Part shown: positions 37,329 to 47,253 of the stretch, in pieces
How the letters are laid out: each line of letters begins with the position of its first letter
Position numbering within the stretch: position 1 is the stretch's first letter
Assembly (NCBI GenBank): GCA_017984635.1
Contig: JAGNZC010000004.1
Span: 1-64,000, forward strand
Direction: 5' to 3'
DNA from: Crocinitomicaceae bacterium
Lineage (GTDB): Bacteria > Bacteroidota > Bacteroidia > Flavobacteriales_D > Crocinitomicaceae
Length of the DNA stretch: 64,000 nt
Translations under genes and position numbers: made by a program
The notes under the pieces: model-generated
What the model was told of the DNA's origin: nothing
What the model saw: only the letters and a program-made list of their open reading frames with translations
Databases searched by the model: none

Positions 37329-38678
37329 TTAGATTTTACAATCTAATTGTACTTCTTTTTCAATAAATTGAATGTTGTATTCTGCTAATTCTTCTAAGAT
37401 AGGCGTGTAAACTTCTGGTTGAATTGGCAAATGAACACCTTTTAAAGTAATAGCACCATTGACAATCATTTTTGCTGCGATAGCAACTGGAAGGCCAACG
37501 GTATTCGACATAGATGTATACACATGGTTTTCTCCAATATTAACCATTGAAGAGGTGATTTGGTAATTTTGCCCATTAAATGAATATTCAAATTCGTGGT
37601 ACATTACTAACATATCTTTATCTTCTTCAGATAATACAAGTTTACCAACTAATATTTTTTCTAATAATTGAGCAGGACTCGCATTTTCAATTCCAAGAGG
37701 AGTTACACCATCAAATAATCCAAGCCATTCAAATCGCTCAAAAAGCGACATGCGTTCTTCTCTTAAAAAGTCTTTTAATTTATTTTCAACTGAACGGTTA
37801 ACATGGTAAGGTAAAAATGCGTTTAAGAATGATCGCGGAGTTAAATGTTCAGAGTTTTCCATTTTGTAGGAATCATCCGTCATGCCTAATTCAATGAATA
37901 TATTCCATGCTTGGCAGAAGCCTGGGCGTCTAAGTGTTCCTCTAAAAATAGTAGGAATATTTTCAATACCATACGTTTTTCTATAGGATAAAGAATCACG
38001 ATTTGCGTAACCATCGAAGTCACCATAGCCATCAATGGATAGGCGCATTAATCGTCCAAACAAGCGGTTATATGGAATGTATTTGTATTCGTTGTGATCG
38101 ATAAAACACGAAGCGCCACCTTGACCTGCAACCACAACATTTCTGGGATTCCAAGTAAATTTATAGTTCCAAGGATTGTTATCGTATTCGGGCGCAATTA
38201 ACCCACCACAAAATGATTTAAATGAATGTAAATCGCCCCCTTTTTCTTTGATTTCATGAATGATTTTCATCGCACTCATATGGTCAATTCCAGGGTCAAC
38301 CCCGATTTCATTCATAATAATGATACCTGCGTTTTTAGCTGCTGCATCTAAATTTTTCATTTCAGGTGAAATGTAAGAAGGAGTAATTAGATGCGTGTTT
38401 AAAGCGATACAATCCAATGCTACTTCCACATGAAAACGTGCAGGCAACATGGAGATAACAATATCAGCTTTTTCAATTTCAGGTTTTCGTTCATCTGAAC
38501 TTAACGCATTAAATGAAAGGGCAATACCATTTGGATGTTGATTTATTTTCCGTGTTGCTAAGTTTAAATCCTGATCAACGACTCTAACTTGCCAATTATT
38601 TTCACTAGAATGTTCTAATAAATAACGAATCAAACTTGAGGAAGATAAACCAGCTCCTAGGATTAAAATTGTTTTCAT
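37329..38678 (-). CDS. Saccharopine dehydrogenase-like NAD(P)-binding protein
   Basis: The protein (449 residues from the ATG at 38678) begins MKTILILGAGLSSSSLIRYL, a Rossmann nucleotide-binding motif. It continues with the saccharopine dehydrogenase C-terminal-type domain (NEIGVDPGIDHMSAMKII and FKSFCGGLIAPEYDNNPWNYKFTW). In eukaryotes such domains (LYS9, AASS) cleave saccharopine to glutamate and aminoadipate semialdehyde. In Bacteroidota the protein is widespread but its substrate is less certain. The alternative start at 38702 adds MLPNITYK but would overlap the TACATTTG promoter box, so it is rejected. Confidence 0.85.
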   Translation of the reverse strand: MKTILILGAGLSSSSLIRYLLEHSSENNWQVRVVDQDLNLATRKINQHPNGIALSFNALSSDERKPEIEKADIVISMLPARFHVEVALDCIALNTHLITPSYISPEMKNLDAAAKNAGIIIMNEIGVDPGIDHMSAMKIIHEIKEKGGDLHSFKSFCGGLIAPEYDNNPWNYKFTWNPRNVVVAGQGGASCFIDHNEYKYIPYNRLFGRLMRLSIDGYGDFDGYANRDSLSYRKTYGIENIPTIFRGTLRRPGFCQAWNIFIELGMTDDSYKMENSEHLTPRSFLNAFLPYHVNRSVENKLKDFLREERMSLFERFEWLGLFDGVTPLGIENASPAQLLEKILVGKLVLSEEDKDMLVMYHEFEYSFNGQNYQITSSMVNIGENHVYTSMSNTVGLPVAIAAKMIVNGAITLKGVHLPIQPEVYTPILEELAEYNIQFIEKEVQLDCKI

Positions 38679-38699
38679 TTTATACGTAATGTTCGGGAG

Positions 38700-38707
38700 C
38701 AAATGTA
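38700..38707 (-). promoter_or_regulatory. -7 box of the saccharopine dehydrogenase-like gene
   Basis: The minus strand reads TACATTTG (TAnnTTTG), 21 bases upstream of the ATG at 38678. Confidence 0.5.
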
Positions 38708-38783
38708 AACAAAGATTCTAAATCTAAAACGGATTTTCCAGTTTTAAAACACATAAATCTTTTGTCAATATCTTTAATTTTGC

Positions 38784-38813
38784 TTTGATTCCAAGAGAAA
38801 AAAATTATTTTTG
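38784..38813 (+). promoter_or_regulatory. Promoter of the yebC-like gene
   Basis: TTTG at 38784-38787 and TATTTTTG at 38806-38813 are separated by 18 bases, matching the TTTG / TAnnTTTG promoter of Bacteroidota. The ATG follows at 38835. Confidence 0.6.
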
Positions 38814-38834
38814 TGCTAAATAAATCAATACAGA

Positions 38835-39545
38835 ATGGGAAGAGCGTTTGAATACCGTAGAGCAGCGAAAGAAAAACGATGGGACAAAATGTCTAAATTG
38901 TTTCCAAAATTAGGGAAAGCCATCACAATGGCAGCTAAAGAGGGTGGAGAAGATCCTGCAACCAATGCAAAGTTAAGAACAGCTATTCAGAATGCGAAAG
39001 CTGAGAATATGCCGAAAGACAATATCGAAGCGGCAGTAAAAAGAGCGACTCAAAAAGACATTAGTTCATTTTCTGAAATTATTTATGAAGGCAAAGGACC
39101 ACATGGTGTTTTGGTGATGGTAGAATGTGCAACAGACAATTCAACACGAACTGTGGCGAATGTAAAATCTTATTTTAATAAAGCAGGAGGAAGTGTTGTG
39201 CCGAATGGTTCGTTAGAATTCATGTTCAACAGAAAATCTGTTTTTGAAATAATTAAAACACCTGAATTAGACCCAGAAGAATTAGAATTGGAATTAATCG
39301 ACGCAGGGTGCGATGAAATCGAAGTAATTGATGACAAAGTATTTGTTTATGGTGATTACACAGCTTTTGGAACCATTGCAAAAGCCTTGGAAGACATGTC
39401 TATTGAAGTGCAAAAATCAAATTTACAGCGTATTCCTACATCTCCAATTGATTTAACAGAAGAGCAAATGAATGATGTTGAAAAATTGTTGGATAAAATC
39501 GAAGATGATGACGATATTCAGCAAGTTTTCACAAATATTTCTTAA
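38835..39545 (+). CDS. YebC/PmpR family protein
   Basis: The 236-residue protein shows the family opening [19 protein letters not shown] and the conserved [19 protein letters not shown] and [14 protein letters not shown]. Members have been described as DNA-binding regulators and, more recently, as ribosome-associated factors that relieve stalling at proline-rich stretches. The family call is firm but the molecular role is from the literature. It has its own promoter and is transcribed toward porW/sprE, whose GTG start lies 60 bases downstream. Confidence 0.93.
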   Translation: MGRAFEYRRAAKEKRWDKMSKLFPKLGKAITMAAKEGGEDPATNAKLRTAIQNAKAENMPKDNIEAAVKRATQKDISSFSEIIYEGKGPHGVLVMVECATDNSTRTVANVKSYFNKAGGSVVPNGSLEFMFNRKSVFEIIKTPELDPEELELELIDAGCDEIEVIDDKVFVYGDYTAFGTIAKALEDMSIEVQKSNLQRIPTSPIDLTEEQMNDVEKLLDKIEDDDDIQQVFTNIS

Positions 39546-39605
39546 GTCGTAAAAGCAATAAAAATCATCTTTTCAAGTTATAGCTTGAATTTTATATTTC
39601 ACTGA

Positions 39606-42254
39606 GTGGTTAAGAAACTTATTATACTTCAAGTAGTTTTAATTCTATTGGGCGCATGTTCAACAGAAAAGAATACTTTTTTGAGTAGAAATTACCACGG
39701 AATGACCGCCCGATACAATGGTTTGTTCAATGCAAATGAACTATTGAAAGCATCTATGTTAACCTATCGTTCCTCTTTGAAGGAAGACTATTATGCGACA
39801 CTTCCTATAGAACCTATTCCATTAGAAAGTGAAGCGAAATCGATGTATGCTGCAATTGATACTGCGATTGTCAAATGCACAAAAGTGATTCAGAATCATA
39901 GTATGCCAAGTAATGATCGTCCATCTAAGAAAAAAGTGGAGCACAATGCATGGATTGACGAAAACTGGATCACAATTGGTAAAGCAAATTTTTATAGAAG
40001 AGATTACGATGCTTCGTTAAAAAGTTTTGAGTTTATTCGAAAATTTTACAGCAATGACCCATCCATTTTTGTGGCAGATTTATGGTTAGCAAAAACAAAC
40101 TTGCAATTAGGAAATTTAACGGATGCTGGATTTAATTTAGCTAAAATTGAGAAAGCATTAGAGCTAGAAAAAGAAGCTAACGACGCTAAAAAAGAAGAAA
40201 AGTCTAAAGCGAAGTCAAAGAAAAAAATAACCTTAAAGGAGCGATTAAAAGCTAAAAAAGACAAGCCTGCTAAAGTTCCAAAATCCATTCGATTGGATTA
40301 TGAAAAAACATATGCAGATTTAGAATTACGCAGAAAAAATCCAGAGGAAGCATTGAAACATTTAATGGCGGCTTTGAAGTTAGCCCGCAAACAAATGGAT
40401 AAATCGCGTTTGAATTTTAATATTGCACAATTCTATGAATTAAGTGGCAATCGATCAGCTGCTAAAGAGTTTTATGGGAAATGCTTAAAATATAATGCTC
40501 CTTATGAAATGCACTTTAATGCTAAAATGAAAAGAGCATTTATGGGCGGTGATGAAAAAATCAAAAAAGACCTTCACAAAATGTTGAAAGATGGTAAAAA
40601 TGCTCCTTTCAAAGACCAGATTTATTATGCTTTAGCTTCAACAGAATTACAAGAAAACAACGTTCCATTAGCAAAAAATTATTTAACAGAATCTGCATTT
40701 TATGCTATTTCGAACAAAAGACAAAAAGGGTTAGCCTATGAAAAATTAGCTGATTTAGCCTTTTCAGAAAAAAAATACATATCTGCCCAAAAATACTATG
40801 ATTCATGTGCTGTTTCAATGGATACACTTTATCCAAATGGAGAGGCAATTAAAAATAAGGCTAAAAAATTATCAGATTTAGTAGAAGCAGTTGAGATTGC
40901 AGAATATGAAGATAGTATTCAACGCATTGCTAAACTTCCTGAAGGTGAGCGAGAAAAATTTTTGGAAAAAGTAATCAAACAACAAAAAGCCGACGAGCTT
41001 GCTCGTAAAAAGAAAGAAGCTGAACGTTTGAGAGAATTGCAACAATTGCAAAAACCGGTTGCCCAAATAAATAGTGGAAATTGGTATTTCAATAATTCTA
41101 AAACCCGTGATGAAGGATTCAATGAGTTCCGTAAACTATGGGGTTCTAGAGAAAATGAAGATAATTGGCGAAGAAGTGAAAAAACACCAGTGCTTAATTT
41201 GAGCGCATTAGGGTCAGATTCGTTAGCTATTGACAGTTTGTCAAAACCCGTTAATGATTCTGCAAGTGTTGAAAATTATACGGCAAAATTACCACTAACG
41301 GATTCTAGCCTGCAAGCATCAATGAATCGAATGTTTGATGCATTGTATAGCTCAGGCATGATTTACAAAGAGCAATTAAACGAGCCGCTATTAGCGAAAC
41401 AACAATTCAGTAAAATACTAGCGAAAGAATTAGAAAATCCAGTCGATTTAGCCGCGTCTTATCAATTGTTTAAAATGAATGATGTCAAAGCAAACGATTA
41501 TAAAAATCATATTTTAACCCTTTATCCAAATTCTGATTACGCCAATTACATTCGAGATCCAGAATACTTTATCAAGCGTAAAGAAATTGAAGCTTTTACA
41601 GAAAAAGAATACTTAATGGTGTTAGATCGCTATAATCGTGCTTTATATGCGCCTGTAATTGCTCGAGCTGATATTGTAATTGAACAAGAAAAAGACAATA
41701 AATTTAGAGCTAAATACATGTTGTTGAAAGCACTTTCAATTGGTCAAACAACAGCCGATAAAAAAGAAATGATTCCTGTATTGAATAAAATCATTGCAGA
41801 TTATCCAAAAACAGAAGAAGAAAATAAAGCGCAAGAAATGCTGAAAATCATCAATTCAGGCTACTCTAAAAATGAACCAGCAGATTTCTCTTCTAAAAGT
41901 CCTTATTCATACAACGAAGATGCTGAACATTGGGTAATTGTTTTGTTAGAAGCGAAAGACAATTCTAACATGGCTAAAAACAAAATATCAGATTTCAACC
42001 ATGAATATTTTAGTCGTGACAAATTAAAAGTATCTTCTAAAATATTTGGAAATGATACAAGTATGGTATTAATTCAAAAATTTGACAACGACACAAAAGG
42101 TCAAGCTTATTTGCGCATATATAAAAGCACCAAAAAACATTTGTCTGATCTGAAAAACGCAAAAATCATGCTGATTACTCAGGAAAATATGAGAATTTTG
42201 TTCGAACGAAAACAATGGAAAGAATACGAATTGTTTTACGAAGAATATTATTAA
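39606..42254 (+). CDS. porW: T9SS/gliding lipoprotein of the PorW/SprE type
   Basis: The 882-residue TPR-rich lipoprotein has a signal with lipobox LGAC at Cys18, then SRNYHGMTARYNGLFNANELL, which I recognise from the SprE/PorW family. Homologues in Flavobacterium and Porphyromonas are outer-membrane-associated lipoproteins needed for T9SS and gliding. Several tetratricopeptide-like helical repeats follow (about residues 115-420), with a very basic Lys-rich linker at about 190-225 and further repeats near 570-760. The start is GTG at 39606. At least four intact T9SS cargo proteins in the window fit its presence. The name rests on memory of the family, not alignment. Confidence 0.75.
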   Translation: MVKKLIILQVVLILLGACSTEKNTFLSRNYHGMTARYNGLFNANELLKASMLTYRSSLKEDYYATLPIEPIPLESEAKSMYAAIDTAIVKCTKVIQNHSMPSNDRPSKKKVEHNAWIDENWITIGKANFYRRDYDASLKSFEFIRKFYSNDPSIFVADLWLAKTNLQLGNLTDAGFNLAKIEKALELEKEANDAKKEEKSKAKSKKKITLKERLKAKKDKPAKVPKSIRLDYEKTYADLELRRKNPEEALKHLMAALKLARKQMDKSRLNFNIAQFYELSGNRSAAKEFYGKCLKYNAPYEMHFNAKMKRAFMGGDEKIKKDLHKMLKDGKNAPFKDQIYYALASTELQENNVPLAKNYLTESAFYAISNKRQKGLAYEKLADLAFSEKKYISAQKYYDSCAVSMDTLYPNGEAIKNKAKKLSDLVEAVEIAEYEDSIQRIAKLPEGEREKFLEKVIKQQKADELARKKKEAERLRELQQLQKPVAQINSGNWYFNNSKTRDEGFNEFRKLWGSRENEDNWRRSEKTPVLNLSALGSDSLAIDSLSKPVNDSASVENYTAKLPLTDSSLQASMNRMFDALYSSGMIYKEQLNEPLLAKQQFSKILAKELENPVDLAASYQLFKMNDVKANDYKNHILTLYPNSDYANYIRDPEYFIKRKEIEAFTEKEYLMVLDRYNRALYAPVIARADIVIEQEKDNKFRAKYMLLKALSIGQTTADKKEMIPVLNKIIADYPKTEEENKAQEMLKIINSGYSKNEPADFSSKSPYSYNEDAEHWVIVLLEAKDNSNMAKNKISDFNHEYFSRDKLKVSSKIFGNDTSMVLIQKFDNDTKGQAYLRIYKSTKKHLSDLKNAKIMLITQENMRILFERKQWKEYELFYEEYY

Positions 42255-42307
42255 TAATCTTCCAGTCTGTAAAAATTAAGACACTAAAATTTGCTTACCT
42301 TTAGCAA

Positions 42308-42541
42308 ATGGAAAAAAAATCAAATTCCTCAATCTCTAAGTTTGCACGCTTTTCATCTGTTGGAATTCAGATGGGGGTGATTATTGCATTGTTTACTTGG
42401 TTGGGAGATTACATAGATACGAAAGTCAATAATAAAACTCCTTGGTGGACCTTGTTTTTTTCATTGTTTGGTGTTACTGCAGGTTTAGTATTGGTTATTA
42501 AAGAAGTCATTAAAATGGGAAAAGAAGATGCAGAAAAATAA
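42308..42541 (+). CDS. AtpZ/AtpI-like ATP synthase accessory protein
   Basis: The 77-residue protein has two membrane helices (GIQMGVIIALFTWLGDYID and PWWTLFFSLFGVTAGLVLVI), the pattern of AtpZ/AtpI family proteins that precede F-type ATPase operons. AtpI assists c-ring assembly or Mg2+ supply in some bacteria. The 3' end overlaps the next gene by 14 bases, and the atp structural genes follow. A near-consensus box TACCTTTA lies just upstream. Confidence 0.8.
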   Translation: MEKKSNSSISKFARFSSVGIQMGVIIALFTWLGDYIDTKVNNKTPWWTLFFSLFGVTAGLVLVIKEVIKMGKEDAEK

Positions 42542-42932
42542 GATATACATCACATTGTTTTTAATAATTATAGCAATTACCTTGGTCTCCTATTATGGAC
42601 TTGTGAGTGCTGAATTTATTTTACTTCCTTTTAAAGGACTTCAATTTGTTCTTATCTCTGAAGCTGCTTTATTCGTATCGGGCACATTTATTATTGCGCC
42701 AGGTTTAATCAAAAGTGAAGAGAATTTTGTAGCTAGATTTTTAATCTTAACAACTGTCCAAATGTTGGCGATTTTATCCATTATTTTAGCATTGGTATAC
42801 TTGAAATATCCAACGGCAAAAGCTATTGGATTTCAATTGCTTTTTGTGTTTTTATTCTTAATGAGTATCCAATCTTTTTTATTGGTTAAGATAAAAAACA
42901 GGAAGTTAAAAGAGGAAGATTTAATGGATTAA
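42528..42932 (+). CDS. ATP synthase-associated membrane protein
   Basis: The 134-residue protein has four predicted membrane helices (ITLFLIIIAITLVSYYGLV, FVLISEAALFVSGTFII, LILTTVQMLAILSIILALVYL and GFQLLFVFLFLMSIQSFLLV) and a Lys/Glu tail. Topology and location between AtpZ/AtpI-like and atpB are those of AtpI-like assembly proteins, although identity to known AtpI is not evident. It overlaps the upstream gene by 14 bases, suggesting coupled translation. Confidence 0.65.
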   Translation: MQKNKIYITLFLIIIAITLVSYYGLVSAEFILLPFKGLQFVLISEAALFVSGTFIIAPGLIKSEENFVARFLILTTVQMLAILSIILALVYLKYPTAKAIGFQLLFVFLFLMSIQSFLLVKIKNRKLKEEDLMD

Positions 42933-42986
42933 AGTACTTCATTCTTACGATCTTTAATTTAGGTTAAAATTTCTTGACTTTTTACC

Positions 42987-43016
42987 TTGTTTCTTCCGAA
43001 AATTTATCTACTTTTG
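42987..43016 (+). promoter_or_regulatory. Promoter of the main atp operon
   Basis: TTG at 42987-42989 and TACTTTTG at 43009-43016 are 19 bases apart, fitting the Bacteroidota promoter. It lies between the accessory genes and atpB, so the structural genes can be transcribed separately. Confidence 0.6.
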
Positions 43017-43056
43017 CACCAAAATTTGAAAGCTTTTTTAAATAAATACAAGTTCA

Positions 43057-44178
43057 ATGGCATTAACAAAAGTAATTAAGTCGGTATTTATCACGCTATT
43101 AGCAGTTTTTAGCTTGGCAGTTGTTCGAGCAAATGATTCTGAACATTCTGCTGCTAAACCGCATGCTGAAAAAGAATTCAATGTAGGTGAAATGATCATG
43201 CACCACATCAAAGATGCACACGAATGGCATTTATGGGGTGGTCACCACAACTCAACATCTATTTATTTACCAATTATTTTAGTTGATGGTGGATTGAAAA
43301 CTTTTTCATCTGAATTATTCTACCATGGAAAAACTGTTGAAGTAGTTGATCCTGCAACCAATGAAACAATTGATTACATTGTTGGAAAAGGAGCTGCAAG
43401 TAATTACGCAATGTTTCATGAAAAAATCTACACTTTACATAACGGAGAATTAACATTTGTTGATGGTCATCCTCACAATGCAAAACCAATCGATTTTTCA
43501 ATTACTAAAAACGTACTTTCATTGTTTATGGGTGCGGTTTTGATTTTAGTAATTATGGGTGTTGTAGCTCGTTTTTACAAGAAAAATGGTCCGGTTGCAC
43601 CAAAGGGTTTGGCAAAATATTTAGAAGTATTAGTTGTAATGGTTAGAGATGATGTTGCTAAAGCAAACATTGGGCATGCTTACAAAAAATACGTTCCTTA
43701 TTTATTGACTATCTTTTTCTTTATTTTCTTTAACAATTTACTAGGATTAATTCCATTTTTACCTGGAGGAGCTAATTTGACAGGGAACATTACAGTTACA
43801 TTCTTTTTAGCAGTTTGCACTTTATTGGTAACTGTATTTTCTGGAAATAAAAATTATTGGAAGCACATTTTTGCTACACCAGGTGTTCCAGTAGCTTTAT
43901 TGCCAATTATGATTCCAATTGAGTTGGTTGGTATTTTAACAAAACCTTTTGCTTTGATGGTTCGTTTATTTGCTAATATTACAGCAGGTCACATTATCAT
44001 TTTAGCGTTAATTTCAATTATCTTTATAAACAAAAATGCAGCATGGGGCGCTTTATCGGTTCCAATGGCTTTGTTTATTTCGGTATTGGAATTGTTGGTA
44101 GCTTTCTTACAAGCGTATCTATTCGCAATGCTTTCAGCGTTGTTTATCGGTGCAGCAGTGGAAGAAGCACACCATTAA
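43057..44178 (+). CDS. atpB: ATP synthase F0 subunit a
   Basis: Subunit a forms the proton half-channels next to the c-ring. The conserved arginine is in LMVRLFANITAGHIIIL, and late helices match the family. The 373-residue protein is far longer than E. coli AtpB (about 270). The extra part is an N-terminal signal-like helix followed by about 130 residues outside the membrane, rich in histidine (MIMHHIKDAHEWHLWGGHHN). This extension is typical of Bacteroidota subunit a. It starts 41 bases after its own promoter box. Confidence 0.95.
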   Translation: MALTKVIKSVFITLLAVFSLAVVRANDSEHSAAKPHAEKEFNVGEMIMHHIKDAHEWHLWGGHHNSTSIYLPIILVDGGLKTFSSELFYHGKTVEVVDPATNETIDYIVGKGAASNYAMFHEKIYTLHNGELTFVDGHPHNAKPIDFSITKNVLSLFMGAVLILVIMGVVARFYKKNGPVAPKGLAKYLEVLVVMVRDDVAKANIGHAYKKYVPYLLTIFFFIFFNNLLGLIPFLPGGANLTGNITVTFFLAVCTLLVTVFSGNKNYWKHIFATPGVPVALLPIMIPIELVGILTKPFALMVRLFANITAGHIIILALISIIFINKNAAWGALSVPMALFISVLELLVAFLQAYLFAMLSALFIGAAVEEAHH

Positions 44179-44421
<243 letters not shown>

Positions 44422-44496
44422 TTTTAAATCGCTTGCTGCAACGGTTGGTTGTGGCAAGCGTATTTTGATTTAAAAACAACTATTAAAATTTATAAA

Positions 44497-44991
44497 ATGG
44501 ATTTAATTTTACCTGATTTTGGTCTTTTATTTTGGACAGGTTTAGTGTTCATTATTTTGTTATTTATCTTAACAAAATTCATTTGGAAGCCAATCTTAAG
44601 TGCTGTAAATACACGTGAGCAAAAAATCACTGAAGCATTGGAATTAGCTGAGAAAACAAAAGCTGAAATGAAAACGATGCAAGCAGAAAATCAAAACTTG
44701 TTAAAAGAAGCAAGAGCTGAGCGTGATGCAATCGTGAAAGATGCGAAAGAAACAGCTACTAAAATGGTTGAAGACGCAAAAAAATCAGCAAAAATAGAGG
44801 CGGAGAAAATTGCAGAAGCAGCTCGTTTAACAGTTGCAGCTGAAAGAAACGCAGCAATTGCAGATTTGAAAAATCAAGTTGCTTCTTTCTCTATCGAAAT
44901 AGCAGAGAAAATCGTTCGTGCAGATTTAGCATCTGACGAAAAACAAAAAGCATTGGCTGAGAAAATGGCTGGTGATATTAACTTGAATTAA
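44497..44991 (+). CDS. atpF: ATP synthase F0 subunit b
   Basis: The peripheral stalk subunit has one N-terminal membrane helix (DFGLLFWTGLVFIILLFILT) and a long charged coiled coil (Ala/Lys/Glu rich) to the end. I place the start at 44497 (MDLILPDFGLLFW, 164 residues). The 16 extra residues possible from 44449 are polar, unlike known AtpF starts. atpH begins eight bases after the stop. Confidence 0.95.
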   Translation: MDLILPDFGLLFWTGLVFIILLFILTKFIWKPILSAVNTREQKITEALELAEKTKAEMKTMQAENQNLLKEARAERDAIVKDAKETATKMVEDAKKSAKIEAEKIAEAARLTVAAERNAAIADLKNQVASFSIEIAEKIVRADLASDEKQKALAEKMAGDINLN

Positions 44992-44999
44992 TTCCAATT

Positions 45000-45533
45000 A
45001 TGAAAAGTACGAAAGGCGCTACACGTTACGCAAAAGCTTTATTAGAATTGGCAATTGAACAAAACAAGTTAGATACTGTTGAAGCTAACATGTCTTACTT
45101 GAGCCAAGTTAATAATGAAGTGAAAGAGTTTCATACTTTAGTGAATTCCCCTGTCATTAACGCTGATAAAAAGATGAGTGCATTTGCAGCTATCTTTCCA
45201 TCTTTTGATGTTATGACAACTTCTTTTTTGAATTTAATAATTAAAAACAAAAGAGAAAGTATGTTGCCAGAAATTGCAAAATCATTCATTAAGCAATTAA
45301 AAGCACACAAAGGAATTACTCCAATTACAATTGTTTCTGCATCTGCATTAAATGAAGCGACTAAAGCAGTAATTTTAGCTAAGGTACAAACAAGTGTAAG
45401 TGGAACTTTAGAAGTAACTGAAGAAATTGATCCTACTTTAATCGGTGGATTTATTATTCAATTAGATGATAAACAAATTGACACAAGCATTGCTAGTCAA
45501 TTTAATAATTTAAAACAACGTTTAACAAGATAA
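45000..45533 (+). CDS. atpH: ATP synthase F1 subunit delta
   Basis: The 177-residue delta (OSCP) subunit connects the peripheral stalk to F1. It has the helical N-terminal domain (TRYAKALLELAIEQNKL), and the C-terminal signature DPTLIGGFIIQLDDKQIDTSIASQ near the end is diagnostic. It lies between atpF and atpA as in most operons. Confidence 0.96.
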   Translation: MKSTKGATRYAKALLELAIEQNKLDTVEANMSYLSQVNNEVKEFHTLVNSPVINADKKMSAFAAIFPSFDVMTTSFLNLIIKNKRESMLPEIAKSFIKQLKAHKGITPITIVSASALNEATKAVILAKVQTSVSGTLEVTEEIDPTLIGGFIIQLDDKQIDTSIASQFNNLKQRLTR

Positions 45534-45612
45534 GAGAAAGCAAATTTTGATTGACAGTGCTAAACTGACACATATCGAAAACAGGTTTTTTCATTTTAAA
45601 TAAAAAAGGAAA

Positions 45613-47187
45613 ATGGCAGATGTAAAACCAGCAGAAGTTTCTGCAATTTTAAGAGAGCAGTTATCAGGATTTCGTTCTGAAACTGAACTTCAAGAAGTAG
45701 GTACCGTTCTACAAGTTGGTGATGGTATTGCACGTATTTATGGATTAAATGGCGTACAATATGGTGAATTAATTGAATTCGAAGGTGGATTGCAAGGAAT
45801 TGCATTGAACTTGGAAGAAGACAATGTTGGAGCCGTAATGTTGGGTCGTTCTTCAGGTGTAAAAGAAGGTGATACTGTTAAACGTTTAGGACGTATTGCT
45901 TCTGTAAAAATTGGAGATGGAATGGTTGGTCGTGTTGTGGATACCTTAGGGAATCCAATCGATGGAAAAGGTCCAATTCAAGGTGAAACATATGAAATGC
46001 CAATCGAGCGTAAAGCACCAGGAGTTATTTTCCGTCAACCAGTAACTGAACCTCTTCAAACAGGTATCAAAGCGGTGGATGCTATGATTCCAATTGGTCG
46101 TGGACAACGTGAGTTAATTATTGGTGACCGTCAAACGGGTAAAACAACTGTTGCAATTGATACAATTATCAACCAACGTGAATTTTACGATCGTGGAGAG
46201 CCTGTATTTTGTATCTATGTTGCAATTGGACAAAAAGGTTCAACTGTAGCTGGAATTGTTAAGAAATTAGAAGATGCTGGTGCGATGGCTTACACAGTTA
46301 TCGTTGCTGCAAATGCATCTGATCCTGCTACAATGCAGTTTTATGCACCAATGACAGGAGCAGCTATCGGAGAATTTTTCCGTGACTCAGGTCGTCCAGC
46401 ATTAATTATTTATGATGATTTATCTAAACAAGCGGTAGCTTACCGTGAAGTTTCCTTATTATTACGTCGTCCTCCAGGTCGTGAGGCTTACCCAGGTGAC
46501 GTATTCTACTTACACTCACGTTTATTAGAAAGAGCTGCAAAGATCATTGCTGATGATAAAATTGCTGCTCAAATGAATGATTTACCAGAATCAATCAAAC
46601 ATTTAGTAAAAGGTGGAGGTTCTTTAACAGCATTACCAATTATTGAAACACAAGCGGGTGACGTTTCTGCGTACATTCCAACCAACGTAATTTCAATTAC
46701 AGATGGTCAAATCTTCTTAGAAGGTGATTTATTCAACGCAGGTGTTCGTCCAGCAATTAACGTAGGTATCTCTGTATCTCGTGTTGGGGGTAATGCTCAG
46801 ATTAAATCAATGAAAAAAGTTGCTGGTACATTGAAATTAGATCAAGCACAATACAGAGAGTTAGAAGCATTTGCTAAATTCGGTTCGGATTTAGATGCTG
46901 CAACAAAATCAGTATTGGACAAAGGAGCACGTAACGTTGAAATCTTAAAACAACGTGAAGGAGATCCAATGTCAGTAGAGAAACAAATTGCGATTATCTA
47001 CGTTGGTACAAAAGGTTTAATGCAAAATGTTCCAGTGAGTAAAGTGAAAGAATTTGAAAAAGAATTCTTGAATTTCTTAGAAGCAAAACATGCTGATGTT
47101 TTAGTAGCATTGAAAGCTGGTAAATACACAGATGAAATTACAGACACGCTTACGAAAGTAGCGAAAGAATTAGCTGATAAATATTAA
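45613..47187 (+). CDS. atpA: ATP synthase F1 subunit alpha
   Basis: The 524-residue non-catalytic nucleotide-binding subunit has the Walker A in [13 protein letters not shown], the Walker B-like strand [17 protein letters not shown], and the adenine-pocket signature [15 protein letters not shown]. Length matches the family. It assembles as alpha3beta3 with AtpD, which is not encoded here. Confidence 0.98.
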   Translation: MADVKPAEVSAILREQLSGFRSETELQEVGTVLQVGDGIARIYGLNGVQYGELIEFEGGLQGIALNLEEDNVGAVMLGRSSGVKEGDTVKRLGRIASVKIGDGMVGRVVDTLGNPIDGKGPIQGETYEMPIERKAPGVIFRQPVTEPLQTGIKAVDAMIPIGRGQRELIIGDRQTGKTTVAIDTIINQREFYDRGEPVFCIYVAIGQKGSTVAGIVKKLEDAGAMAYTVIVAANASDPATMQFYAPMTGAAIGEFFRDSGRPALIIYDDLSKQAVAYREVSLLLRRPPGREAYPGDVFYLHSRLLERAAKIIADDKIAAQMNDLPESIKHLVKGGGSLTALPIIETQAGDVSAYIPTNVISITDGQIFLEGDLFNAGVRPAINVGISVSRVGGNAQIKSMKKVAGTLKLDQAQYRELEAFAKFGSDLDAATKSVLDKGARNVEILKQREGDPMSVEKQIAIIYVGTKGLMQNVPVSKVKEFEKEFLNFLEAKHADVLVALKAGKYTDEITDTLTKVAKELADKY

Positions 47188-47253
47188 TTACAAATTCCAA
47201 CTTACAGGTAGCAATAATAATCTGTAAGTTGGAATCTGAAATTTGCAATTAAA

